This document shows positions 56,962 through 64,000 of a DNA stretch of 64,000 bases, piece by piece. Made by a program: the position numbers and the translations under genes. The stretch's first letter is position 1. Every line of letters begins with the position of its first letter. The notes below the pieces were generated by a model that saw only the letters and a list, made by a program, of their open reading frames with translations, searched no databases and had not been told where the DNA came from. This stretch comes from Methylobacterium planeticum (GTDB taxonomy: Bacteria; Pseudomonadota; Alphaproteobacteria; Rhizobiales; Beijerinckiaceae), in the NCBI RefSeq assembly GCF_008806345.1, contig NZ_VZZJ01000005.1:62001-126000 (forward strand), given 5' to 3'.

Positions 56962-57935
56962 TTTCCGCCCCAGACCGTCCCGGCGAGGTTGACCACCGGC
57001 ACGCCGACCGCGTTGCCGTACTCGGTCCAGGAGCCGTCGTAGTTGCGGGCCGGGTAGCCGAGGACGCGGCTCAGCACGAACCAGGAATGGCTCGAGCGCT
57101 CGCCGATGCGGCAGGAGGTGATGATCGGCTTCGAGCCGTCGATCCCGGCCGCGGCGTAGAGTGCCTTCAGCTCCGCGACGGGCTTGAGCGTGCCGTCCGG
57201 ATTCACGGCCTTGGCCCAGGGCACGTTGACGGAGCCTGGGATGTGGCCCGCCCGGATCGCGAGTTCTTGCACGCCGGCCGGCGCGATGATCTTGCCGCTG
57301 AACTCGTCGGGTGAGCGGATGTCGAGGATCTGCTCGTCGCGCTCCTTGCGGGCGACCGCGAGAACGTCGGAGAAGCGAGCCCTCAGGGCGGGGGAGGGCG
57401 TTGCCGCGCTGAAGTTCGAGGCGGCCACCTCGGGGGCCCGCGTATCGAGCGGCCGCTTCTCCGCCTCCCACTTCTTGCGGCCGCCATCGAGCAGCTTCAC
57501 GTTCTCGACGAGACCGTACTGGGCGAATACCCAGGCTCCCCAGGCCGCGAACCAGTTGTTGTTGTCGCCGTAGAGCACCACGGTGGTGTCCCGGTCGATC
57601 CCGAGCCGCCGCACGAGGGCCGCGAACTTGTCGGGTCCCGCGATATCGCGGCTCACCGTCTCGACGAGATCGGTGTGCCAGACGATGTTCTGCGCACCTG
57701 GGATATGGCCGCGCTCGAAGACACCGGGCTCGACGCTGACTTCGACGACCCGGAGTTTGCCAGCGTCGAGAGTCTTCTCCAGCCACTCGGTCGAGATCAG
57801 GGGGCTGTTGCTCGGATCGCTCCGAACGGTCCCGGCCTTATCCTGCTTGGCCGTCGGCTCCTGGGCGACGGAGCCAGGCACGGGCAGGAGCGCGATGACG
57901 AGGATCGCAAGCGCGCAGGTGGACAATTTCAGCAT
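56958..57935 (-). CDS. Periplasmic two-domain rhodanese (sulfurtransferase)
   Basis: A 325-residue protein. A signal peptide (LKLSTCALAILVIALLPVPG) precedes two rhodanese domains (~40-165 and ~185-310). The active-site loop of the second domain, SCRIGERSSHS near residue 272, carries the catalytic Cys; the first domain is inactive, with DNNNWFAAWG in place of the loop. Such enzymes move sulfane sulfur from thiosulfate or 3-mercaptopyruvate to an acceptor. ATG 57935 has GGAG eight bases upstream. It is the first gene of an operon with the YeeE/YedE transporter. Its upstream DNA is strikingly A/T-rich. Confidence 0.92.
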   Translation of the reverse strand: MLKLSTCALAILVIALLPVPGSVAQEPTAKQDKAGTVRSDPSNSPLISTEWLEKTLDAGKLRVVEVSVEPGVFERGHIPGAQNIVWHTDLVETVSRDIAGPDKFAALVRRLGIDRDTTVVLYGDNNNWFAAWGAWVFAQYGLVENVKLLDGGRKKWEAEKRPLDTRAPEVAASNFSAATPSPALRARFSDVLAVARKERDEQILDIRSPDEFSGKIIAPAGVQELAIRAGHIPGSVNVPWAKAVNPDGTLKPVAELKALYAAAGIDGSKPIITSCRIGERSSHSWFVLSRVLGYPARNYDGSWTEYGNAVGVPVVNLAGTVWGGK

Positions 57936-58614
57936 GGGGCGAACTCCAGAAACCATCGACGACGATTCGAGCGGGCGAACAGGCATGGCACCTGCGCGCA
58001 TCGGGGATGTTTTTGATGATCAAATAGACAAAAGCAATTATACAAACAATACTCTGAACATATACAGAATGTTGTTATGCGAAGGCCATTTGATGCGAGC
58101 GCAATCGAGTTTATTTTCTTGCGATATTGAAATTAGTCAAGAAAATAGAATTTCTTTGTAGACCGCGGAAATATAATATTCGCCCATAGGACATCTTCAC
58201 ATCGCGAAGGACTATCTTCGCTTCCGATCCGTGCGGCGTGGATGGCGCAGGCTCGCCATCACGGCAATCGTCGTCTCGCCCGTGCCTGCGAATGGTTCCA
58301 GGGCGAACCGGTCGGTCGCACGCGCTGATCCACATCCTCCGAGACGGCCGGCGCGGACCGAGAGCACGGAGAGGTCCTCGTCGCAGGCGGCGTGGCAATG
58401 CGGCGGCGCGCCCTTGTAGACGCGGAAGGCGGCGCTCCCGGTCGGTCAGGTCGGGGTCGACGAGGCGCGTCGCGGCGGTCTCGGGCGGCTCCGCCGCGAG
58501 GGCCGCGAGGTCGAAGCGCGCGGCCTCGGCCGATCCGGTCGCCGGGATGCGGGCTCGCTCGTCGTCGCCTCTCCGTCAGGGGCGTCCTTCGCGGCCGGGC
58601 TCGACCGCCGCTCC
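57936..58614. other. 679-bp region with an A/T-rich promoter island
   Basis: 58010-58200 is the most A/T-rich stretch of the window and should hold the promoter of the rhodanese-transporter operon. It includes the palindrome TTTGAT-G-ATCAAA (58012-58024). 58200-58614 is GC-rich again. On the minus strand it has short segments of coding character in two frames (ARIPATGSAEAARFDLAALA, then FRVYKGAPPHCHAACDED) that could be a decayed gene, but no intact gene can be supported. Confidence 0.45.
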
Positions 58615-59406
58615 TCACAGGCGCCGGCGCGGCGTCGCCTCCGAGGCCTCGGCCACGTCGCGTTCCGCCATCGCGGGCTCGACATGGTCGTCGGCATCGA
58701 GGACGACGACCTCCGTGTCGGTCGGCACGCGGCCGTAGAGGTCGATCACGTCCTGGTTGAACATCCGGATGCAGCCGGAGGACACGTTGGTGCCGATCGT
58801 TGCCGGCTCCGTCGTGCCGTGGATGCGGTAGAGGGTGTCGCGGTTCCCCTCGAAAAGATAGAGGGCGCGGGGCCCGAGCGGGTTGGCGAGGCCCCCCGCC
58901 ATGCCGCCGCGCCAGGGGGCGTTGCGCTCCGGCTCGCGGGCGATCATGTCGGAGGTCGGCGTCCAGCGCGGCCACTCGGCCTTGCGCCCGACCCGGGCCT
59001 TGCCGCTCCAGGCGAGCCCCGCCTTGCCGACGCCGACGCCGTAGCGCAGGGCCCGGCCGTTCTCGCGCACCAGGTAGAGGACCTTGTTGCCCGGATCGAC
59101 CACCAGCGTCCCCGGCGCATCGTTGCGCGGATAGGCGACCTCCTGCCGGAAGTAGCGCGGGTCGACGCCCGCGATGTCGGTGGCGGGCAACGCGAAGCGC
59201 TCGTCCGGCCGTGCCCCGTACATCGCCGTGAAGGCGGCGTTCGGGGCCGCCCTGGCGACCTCGCCGCGCGGCTCGACCGCGACGCAGCCGCCGGCGAGGC
59301 CCGCGAGCAGGATCGGCAGGATCAGGATCCGCAGCGGACCGGCCCACGACCGCGTTGCGGAGCGGCCGTCCGCGCGGGCCTGCGAAGTCGAGGGTGTGAC
59401 GGTCAT
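58615..59406 (-). CDS. L,D-transpeptidase (YkuD domain) lipoprotein
   Basis: A 263-residue protein. An N-terminal hydrophobic segment ends in LLAGLAGGC, a probable lipobox. The YkuD domain (~105-235) begins GTLVVDPGNKVLYLVRENGR and has the catalytic motif HGTTEPATIGTNVSSGCIRM, with the nucleophile Cys in SGC. It makes 3-3 cross-links in peptidoglycan or attaches proteins to it. This family is expanded in Hyphomicrobiales, which rely on L,D-cross-links. The start at 59406 follows a repeat-rich 380-bp leader shared with the divergent TAXI gene. Confidence 0.92.
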   Translation of the reverse strand: MTVTPSTSQARADGRSATRSWAGPLRILILPILLAGLAGGCVAVEPRGEVARAAPNAAFTAMYGARPDERFALPATDIAGVDPRYFRQEVAYPRNDAPGTLVVDPGNKVLYLVRENGRALRYGVGVGKAGLAWSGKARVGRKAEWPRWTPTSDMIAREPERNAPWRGGMAGGLANPLGPRALYLFEGNRDTLYRIHGTTEPATIGTNVSSGCIRMFNQDVIDLYGRVPTDTEVVVLDADDHVEPAMAERDVAEASEATPRRRL

Positions 59407-59436
59407 GGCGCTCAGGTCTCGGCGATATGCGCAAGC

Positions 59437-59540
59437 GTTGGCAGGGATCAGGTGTTGGCAGGGATCAGGTGTTGGCAGGAACGCGGCCGGAACGGGGTGA
59501 GCCCGCGCACATGCCCCGCGCACATGCCCCGCGCACATGC
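59437..59540. repeat. Two short tandem repeat arrays upstream of the L,D-transpeptidase
   Basis: GTTGGCAGGGATCAGGT (17 bp) occurs at 59437-59453 and 59454-59470 with a partial third copy. A 13-bp unit CCCGCGCACATGC then occurs three times at 59502-59540, with degenerate copies after it. They lie 31-134 bp upstream of the L,D-transpeptidase start and ~250 bp upstream of the divergent gene. Confidence 0.9.
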
Positions 59541-59787
59541 GCCGCACATCTGCGCCGCACCGGGCCGTCGCGGGCGAGACGGGAAGCGCGTCGCTGTGAT
59601 GGCGATCCGCAGGATTTCGAAGAGGCCATGCGCCCTCCCGACCGCGAGATCGACCCGACGGCGGCCCCGAGCTGCCGGAGATGCGGCAAGGCCGGCCTCG
59701 GGCTCCGGGCCGCCCCTGGACGCGATCCCGTCCGGCGCCGATAGTCCCGAGCCGGTGACCGGAGCCGGTGACCGAAAGGGATTCCCG

Positions 59788-60747
59788 ATGATGCTGAGGC
59801 GCCGCCTCCTCGCCCTCGCGCTGATCCTCGCGGCGGCCCCTCTGCGGGCGGAGCCGCCCGAGCCGGCGCTGCGCGTGGTGCTGGGGACGGCGACGCCCGG
59901 CGGCGGCTTTCCGGCCTACGGCGCGGCGCTCGCGGCGGCCGTGCGGGAGGTCGATCCGGGGCTCACGATCGAGCTCCGCGCGACCAAGGGCTCGACCGAG
60001 AACCTGACGCTGCTGAAGGCGGGCAGCCTCGATCTCGCCCTGGTGCAGGGGGAATACGCCTACGAGGCCCTCGCGGCGCAGGGCCCCGAGTCCGGGCGGC
60101 TCACGGTGGTCTCCCCCGTCGACGCCACGCCCGGCCTCTTCGTGGTCCCGGCCGCGAGCCCGATCCGCGATGTCGAGGGCCTGCGCGGGAAGGCGGTCGC
60201 CCTCGGCACGCACAGCTCCGGCCTCACCGTGATGGGGCGGACCGTGCTGCAGGGCTCCGGCCTCGATCCCGAGCGCGACGTCCGGACGATCCTCCTCGAC
60301 CGGGCCGGCGACGGCCCCGCCATGGTCCTCGACGGGCGGGCGGACGCCCTCTGGGGCGGGAGCGTCGGCTGGCCGGGCTTCCGGACCCTCGCCACGGCCC
60401 CCGGCGGCGCCCGCTTCTTCGGGCCCGCCCCCGGGGCCATCCCGGGGATCCTGGCCCTGCGGCCCTCCCTGCGGCGCCTGACCGTGCCGGCCGGTGCGTT
60501 CCCGACGCAGGCGGAGGCGATCGAGACGGTCGGATCCTGGAGCTTCGTCGTGGCGCGGGCCGGCCTCGACGACGCCGCGGTCACGCGCCTCGTCCGGGCG
60601 GTGGACCGGGGGAAGGCGGCGCTGGCGCGGCAATATCAGCAGGGCTCCGAGAGCGACCCGCGCAACCTCGCGGGCGCCGTCCCGGCCGCCTGGCTCCACC
60701 CCGCGACCGCCGCCTACCTGCACGGGATCGGCGCCGCGCCGCCGTGA
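59788..60747 (+). CDS. TAXI-family TRAP transporter solute-binding protein
   Basis: A 319-residue protein with a signal peptide (MMLRRRLLALALILAAAPLR) and the TAXI fold: VVLGTATPGGGFPAYGAALA at the N-terminus, TKGSTENLTLLKAGSLDLAL, GLRGKAVALGTHSSGLT and a C-terminal helical tail. TAXI proteins deliver dicarboxylates, glutamate or similar acids to TRAP membrane subunits. None is next to it: the neighbours are an L,D-transpeptidase and an MFS transporter. Some orphan TAXI proteins act as sensors. GAAAGGG precedes the start. Confidence 0.88.
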   Translation: MMLRRRLLALALILAAAPLRAEPPEPALRVVLGTATPGGGFPAYGAALAAAVREVDPGLTIELRATKGSTENLTLLKAGSLDLALVQGEYAYEALAAQGPESGRLTVVSPVDATPGLFVVPAASPIRDVEGLRGKAVALGTHSSGLTVMGRTVLQGSGLDPERDVRTILLDRAGDGPAMVLDGRADALWGGSVGWPGFRTLATAPGGARFFGPAPGAIPGILALRPSLRRLTVPAGAFPTQAEAIETVGSWSFVVARAGLDDAAVTRLVRAVDRGKAALARQYQQGSESDPRNLAGAVPAAWLHPATAAYLHGIGAAPP

Positions 60748-60799
60748 GGCGACGGCGGCCCCCCGCCGCCCCAGGCCGCGGAGGCGGCCTACCCCGCCC

Positions 60800-60846
60800 A
60801 TCGATGCGCGTTCGGCATCGATCCATCCAGGCTTTGAGTTGGACCG
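60800..60846. promoter_or_regulatory. Candidate LysR operator upstream of the MFS transporter
   Basis: The perfect inverted repeat ATCGATGC-N7-GCATCGAT (60800-60807 / 60815-60822), then CCATCCAGGCTTTGAGTTGG up to 60842, closely matches a site upstream of gudD (63276-63320): 28 of 32 bases are identical from GCATCGAT to GGACCG. The symmetry with a short spacer fits a LysR recognition site, and the regulator gene lies between the two targets. Confidence 0.75.
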
Positions 60847-60970
60847 GGAGGCCGGCCCGATCCTAGGCTGATCCTCGCAAATGGTCGCCGGCGGCTCTCC
60901 GCGAGCCCGAGAGAACGACCGATGTCCGCCACGGCAAAGGCCGGGGGGTCGATCAGCAGGGAGAACGCCC

Positions 60971-62293
60971 ATGAGCGCCGGTCTGGCCATGACCGCCGTG
61001 AGGAGGAGCCGCGTGCGCCTCCTCATCGTCACGATGCTGTTCATCGCGACCACCATCAACTACGCGGACCGCGCCACGCTCTCGATCGCCGGGCCTTCGA
61101 TGGCGAAGGACCTCGGCCTCGACGCCGTCGCGATGGGCTACGTCTTCTCGGCCTTCGCCTGGTCCTACGTCCTCGCCCAGCTCCCCGGCGGCTGGCTGCT
61201 CGACCGCTACGGCGCCAAGTGGGTCTATGCCGGGGCGATCTTCCTGTGGTCCGCCTTCACGCTGCTGCAGGGGGCGGTCGGGTTCTTCACGGGCTTCGCG
61301 GCGGTCGCGGTGCTGTTCGGGCTGCGCCTCTGCGTCGGCCTCGCCGAGGCGCCCGTCTTCCCGGCGAATGCCCGCATCACGGCGGCCTGGTTCCCCACGA
61401 GCGAGCGCGGCACCGCCTCGGCCTTCTTCAACGCGTCCCAATACTTCGCCACCGTGCTGTTCACCCCGCTGATGGGCTTCGTCGTGCACCATTACGGCTG
61501 GCACCACGTCTTCACCCTGATGGGCACGATCGGCATCGCCTTCGCGCTGCTCTGGACCCAGGTCGTCGCCGGGCCGAAGGAGCATCCGGGCGTCAACCAG
61601 GCCGAGCGCGACTACATCGAGGCGGGCGGCGCTCTGCTCGACATGGACGGCGGCGGCACGCGGACGGGGGCGCAGACCGGCCGGGCGATCGCCCAGCTGC
61701 TGCGCAACCGCATGCTGCTCGGGATCTATATCGGCCAGTACTGCATCACGACGCTGACCTACTTCTTCCTGACCTGGTTCCCGGTCTATCTCGTCAAGGA
61801 GCGGGGCCTGTCGATCCTGCAGGCCGGGTTCGCGGCCGTGCTGCCCGCCCTCTGCGGCTTCGCCGGCGGCCTCCTCGGCGGCTGGATCTCGGACCTGCTC
61901 CTGAAGCGCGGCCACTCGCTCACCGCCGCCCGCAAGATCCCGATCGTCGGCGGCATGCTCCTGTCGATGTGCATCATCGGCTGCAACTACGTGCAGGCGG
62001 ATGCCGTCGTGGTCGGCCTGATGGCGCTGGCCTTCTTCGGCAAGGGCATCGGGGCGCTGGGCTGGGCGGTCGTGTCCGACACCTCGCCCCGCGAGACCGG
62101 CGGCCTCTCGGGCGGCCTGTTCAACACCTTCGGCAACACCGCCGGCATCACCACTCCGATCGTGATCGGCTACATCGTCCAGCAGACCGGCTCGTTCAAC
62201 GGCGCCCTCGTCTTCGTCGGGCTGAACGCGCTGGTGGCGGTGTTCTGCTACCTCGTCATCGTCGGCGAGATCCGGCGGGTGACGTTGCACTGA
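60971..62293 (+). CDS. MFS transporter, anion:cation symporter family (glucarate transporter-like)
   Basis: A 440-residue major facilitator protein with twelve helices. Family features: INYADRATLSIAGPSMAKDL, SYVLAQLPGGWLLDRYGAKW, GLRLCVGLAEAPVFPANARI, and a central loop before TM7. The GudP/D-glucarate-galactarate branch of the anion:cation symporters has this layout. The nearby LysR gene and gudD support D-glucarate or a related aldarate as substrate. The start at 60971 has AGGGAGA upstream, and the ATG is preceded by GAGAACGCCC, identical to the leader of gudD. Confidence 0.9.
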   Translation: MSAGLAMTAVRRSRVRLLIVTMLFIATTINYADRATLSIAGPSMAKDLGLDAVAMGYVFSAFAWSYVLAQLPGGWLLDRYGAKWVYAGAIFLWSAFTLLQGAVGFFTGFAAVAVLFGLRLCVGLAEAPVFPANARITAAWFPTSERGTASAFFNASQYFATVLFTPLMGFVVHHYGWHHVFTLMGTIGIAFALLWTQVVAGPKEHPGVNQAERDYIEAGGALLDMDGGGTRTGAQTGRAIAQLLRNRMLLGIYIGQYCITTLTYFFLTWFPVYLVKERGLSILQAGFAAVLPALCGFAGGLLGGWISDLLLKRGHSLTAARKIPIVGGMLLSMCIIGCNYVQADAVVVGLMALAFFGKGIGALGWAVVSDTSPRETGGLSGGLFNTFGNTAGITTPIVIGYIVQQTGSFNGALVFVGLNALVAVFCYLVIVGEIRRVTLH

Positions 62294-62379
62294 GGCGCGA
62301 GCCATCGTCTGATCCGGCGACCATCCTCGCGCGGCCGCGGCTCGTCCCCGCGGCCGCGCCGCGCCCCGCGTGATGCGCC

Positions 62380-63270
62380 ATGCTCGATTTCAGCCAGCTC
62401 CGCTGCTTCGTCGCCGTGGCGGAGGAGCTCCATTTCGGGCGCGCGGCGGCCCGCCTGAACATGACGCAGCCGCCGCTCTCGCGGCAGATCCAGGTGCTGG
62501 AGCGCGTCCTCGACGTGCAGCTCCTCGAGCGCACCAGCCGCTCGGTGCGGCTGACGGCGGCGGGCCGCAGCTTCCTGCCCGAGGCCCAGCACATCCTGCG
62601 GCTGGCCGAGACCGCGACCCACGTGACCCGGCAGGTGGCGGCCGGCCGCTCGGGCGTGCTCAAGCTCGGCTTCACCGCGGCCTCCGCCTACGATTTCCTG
62701 CCCCGCCTCGTCACCGCCTGCCGGACGGCGCTCCCCGACGTGACCCTGTCCCTGCGCGAGATGGTCACCAAGGACCAGGTCGAGGGCCTGCTCTCGGGCC
62801 AGATCGATGCCGGGCTGATCCGGCCGCCCGTGAGCCATCCGGAGCTCGACGCCACGCGCGCGCTGGCCGAGCCGCTCATCGCCGCGCTGCCGGCCGGGGA
62901 TCCCCTGGCGGCGCGGGGCAGCGTCAGCCTCGGCGACTTTTCGGGCGCGCCCTTCATCGCCTACGCGCCGCACGAGGCGCATTACTTCCACGACCTCGTC
63001 GTCGGCCTCTTCGCCGAAGCCGGGGTGCAGCCGAGCGTGCGCCAGCAGCTGACGCAGATCCACTCGATCCTGGCGCTGGTCCGGGCCGGGCTCGGGCTCG
63101 CCCTGGTGCCGGCGGCGGCCGAGCGCCTGCGCTTCGAGGGCGTCGCCTTCCGGCCCCTCGACCTGCCCGAGCCGCGGCCGGCCGAGCTCTACCTGACCTG
63201 GCGGCGCGACCACGACAACCCGGTCCTGGGCGGCCTGCTCCGGGTCCTGGGGACGATGGATGGCCCCTGA
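62380..63270 (+). CDS. LysR-type transcriptional regulator of the glucarate locus
   Basis: A 296-residue LysR protein. The N-terminal winged helix (LDFSQLRCFVAVAEELHFGR, then MTQPPLSRQIQVLERVL) is followed by a linker helix and an effector domain (~92-290) with GVLKLGFTAASAYDFLPRLV. It probably senses an aldarate such as D-glucarate. It is placed between the transporter and gudD on the same strand, and the matched inverted repeats before both suggest it controls them. Autoregulation is not evident, since no repeat copy precedes its own start. Confidence 0.93.
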   Translation: MLDFSQLRCFVAVAEELHFGRAAARLNMTQPPLSRQIQVLERVLDVQLLERTSRSVRLTAAGRSFLPEAQHILRLAETATHVTRQVAAGRSGVLKLGFTAASAYDFLPRLVTACRTALPDVTLSLREMVTKDQVEGLLSGQIDAGLIRPPVSHPELDATRALAEPLIAALPAGDPLAARGSVSLGDFSGAPFIAYAPHEAHYFHDLVVGLFAEAGVQPSVRQQLTQIHSILALVRAGLGLALVPAAAERLRFEGVAFRPLDLPEPRPAELYLTWRRDHDNPVLGGLLRVLGTMDGP

Positions 63271-63275
63271 CCGAC

Positions 63276-63320
63276 CGATGCGATCCGCGCATCGATCGAT
63301 CCAGCCTTTGGCTTGGACCG
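63276..63320. promoter_or_regulatory. Candidate LysR operator upstream of gudD
   Basis: CGATGC-N7-GCATCG (63276-63281 / 63289-63294), then GATCCAGCCTTTGGCTTGGA to 63317. It matches the site at 60800-60846 with the same 7-bp spacer. It starts 6 bp after the LysR stop and lies 74-118 bp before the gudD start codon. Confidence 0.75.
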
Positions 63321-63393
63321 ACATGGAACCGGAGGGCTAGAACGGAGGCAAGGCGGCACGCCAGAGGCCGCATCCGCCACCGGGAGAACGCCC

Positions 63394-64000
63394 ATGCCGA
63401 CCCAGACCCTCCGCCCCGCGTCGCGCGGCCTGTCGGCCACGCCCACGATCACCGCCATGAAGGTCGTGCCGGTCGCCGGCCGCGACAGCATGCTGCTCAA
63501 CCTCAGCGGCGCGCACGGCCCCTTCTTCACCCGCAACCTCGTGGTCCTGACCGACTCGACCGGCGCCACCGGCCTCGGCGAGGTTCCGGGCGGCGAGCGC
63601 ATCCGCCAGACCCTGGAGGATGCCCGCGACCTCGTCCTCGGCAAGCCGCTCGGCGCCTGGAACGCGGTTCTCAACGCCATGCGCACCCGCTTCGCCGACC
63701 GCGACGCGGGCGGGCGCGGCCTCCAGACCTTCGACCTGCGGATCAGCATCCACGCGGTGACGGCGGTGGAATCCGCCTTCCTCGACCTCCTCGGGCAGTT
63801 CCTCGACCTGCCGGTGGCCGCGCTCCTCGGCGAGGGCCAGCAGCGCGACGCGGTCGAGATGCTGGGCTACCTGTTCTACGTCGGCGACCGCCGCCGCACG
63901 GACCTGCCCTACCGCGCCCCGGAGGCCCGCGACGGCTGGTTCCGCCTGCGCGACGAGGAGGCCCTGACGCCGGACGCCGTGGTGCGCCTCGCCGAGGCGG
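63394..64000 (+). CDS. gudD: Glucarate dehydratase GudD (3' partial)
   Basis: The first ~202 residues of a D-glucarate dehydratase of the enolase superfamily; the catalytic C-terminal barrel lies beyond the window. Landmarks: [60 protein letters not shown] and [20 protein letters not shown]. It converts D-glucarate or L-idarate to 5-dehydro-4-deoxy-glucarate. GGGAGA precedes the ATG. With the transporter and regulator upstream it forms an aldarate-use locus. Confidence 0.95.
   Translation, partial: MPTQTLRPASRGLSATPTITAMKVVPVAGRDSMLLNLSGAHGPFFTRNLVVLTDSTGATGLGEVPGGERIRQTLEDARDLVLGKPLGAWNAVLNAMRTRFADRDAGGRGLQTFDLRISIHAVTAVESAFLDLLGQFLDLPVAALLGEGQQRDAVEMLGYLFYVGDRRRTDLPYRAPEARDGWFRLRDEEALTPDAVVRLAEA

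Overview
The window is GC-rich chromosomal DNA from an alphaproteobacterium, most likely in the Hyphomicrobiales and close to Methylobacterium. The evidence is the order nlpD-like / DUF815 ATPase / yajC-secD-secF / Mth938 / squalene-synthase-like gene, the DUF6894 and DUF1127 small proteins, an HWE-type histidine kinase, and the strong GC bias that leaves long false open frames antisense to nearly every gene. The genus is an inference; no 16S or other marker is present.

1-12.4 kb is core genome: the end of a LytM amidase activator, a DUF815 ATPase, the Sec auxiliary complex yajC-secD-secF in one operon with two relatives of mitochondrial complex I assembly factors, a membrane GGDEF/EAL protein, an L-lactate permease with an intrinsic terminator, a GNAT acetyltransferase, trmFO and a DUF1127 peptide. 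12.6-17.0 kb is an envelope and stress block: a PDZ protein with an HtrA fold that has lost its catalytic triad, an ECF sigma/RskA-type anti-sigma pair, a convergent secreted fasciclin protein and an outer-membrane protein. 17-33 kb holds uvrA with a repetitive N-terminal extension, a NIT-domain chemoreceptor, a large GAF/PAS HWE kinase, a Crp/Fnr regulator, a GH25 lysozyme-like lipoprotein, DUF488, several very small proteins, dodecin, a methyltransferase and tRNA-Leu(GAG). 33-41.8 kb holds a FliN-like protein, lipB, a cation diffusion facilitator, queA-tgt (the Tgt lacks most of its zinc ligands), a PAS-GGDEF-EAL protein, an SGNH-like membrane protein and tRNA-Lys(UUU).

From tRNA-Lys to about 54.25 kb the sequence looks like an accessory island. 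Gene density falls, base composition varies, and it holds a broken psuG, an IS1182-family transposase remnant, two truncated genes, a CDP-diacylglycerol pyrophosphatase, a cupin, a Tat-exported metallo-beta-lactamase-fold protein with an SCO1-like partner, and a 1385-residue multidomain polysaccharide deacetylase ending in four DUF4214-like repeats. That last protein is the most unusual one in the window.

54.4-64 kb is again GC-rich: an organosulfur-type LLM monooxygenase facing a YeeE/YedE transporter and periplasmic rhodanese operon (a plausible sulfur-scavenging unit), an L,D-transpeptidase, an orphan TAXI solute-binding protein, and a D-glucarate locus (MFS transporter, LysR regulator, start of gudD). 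Nearly identical inverted-repeat operators precede the transporter and gudD, which suggests that the LysR protein between them controls both.
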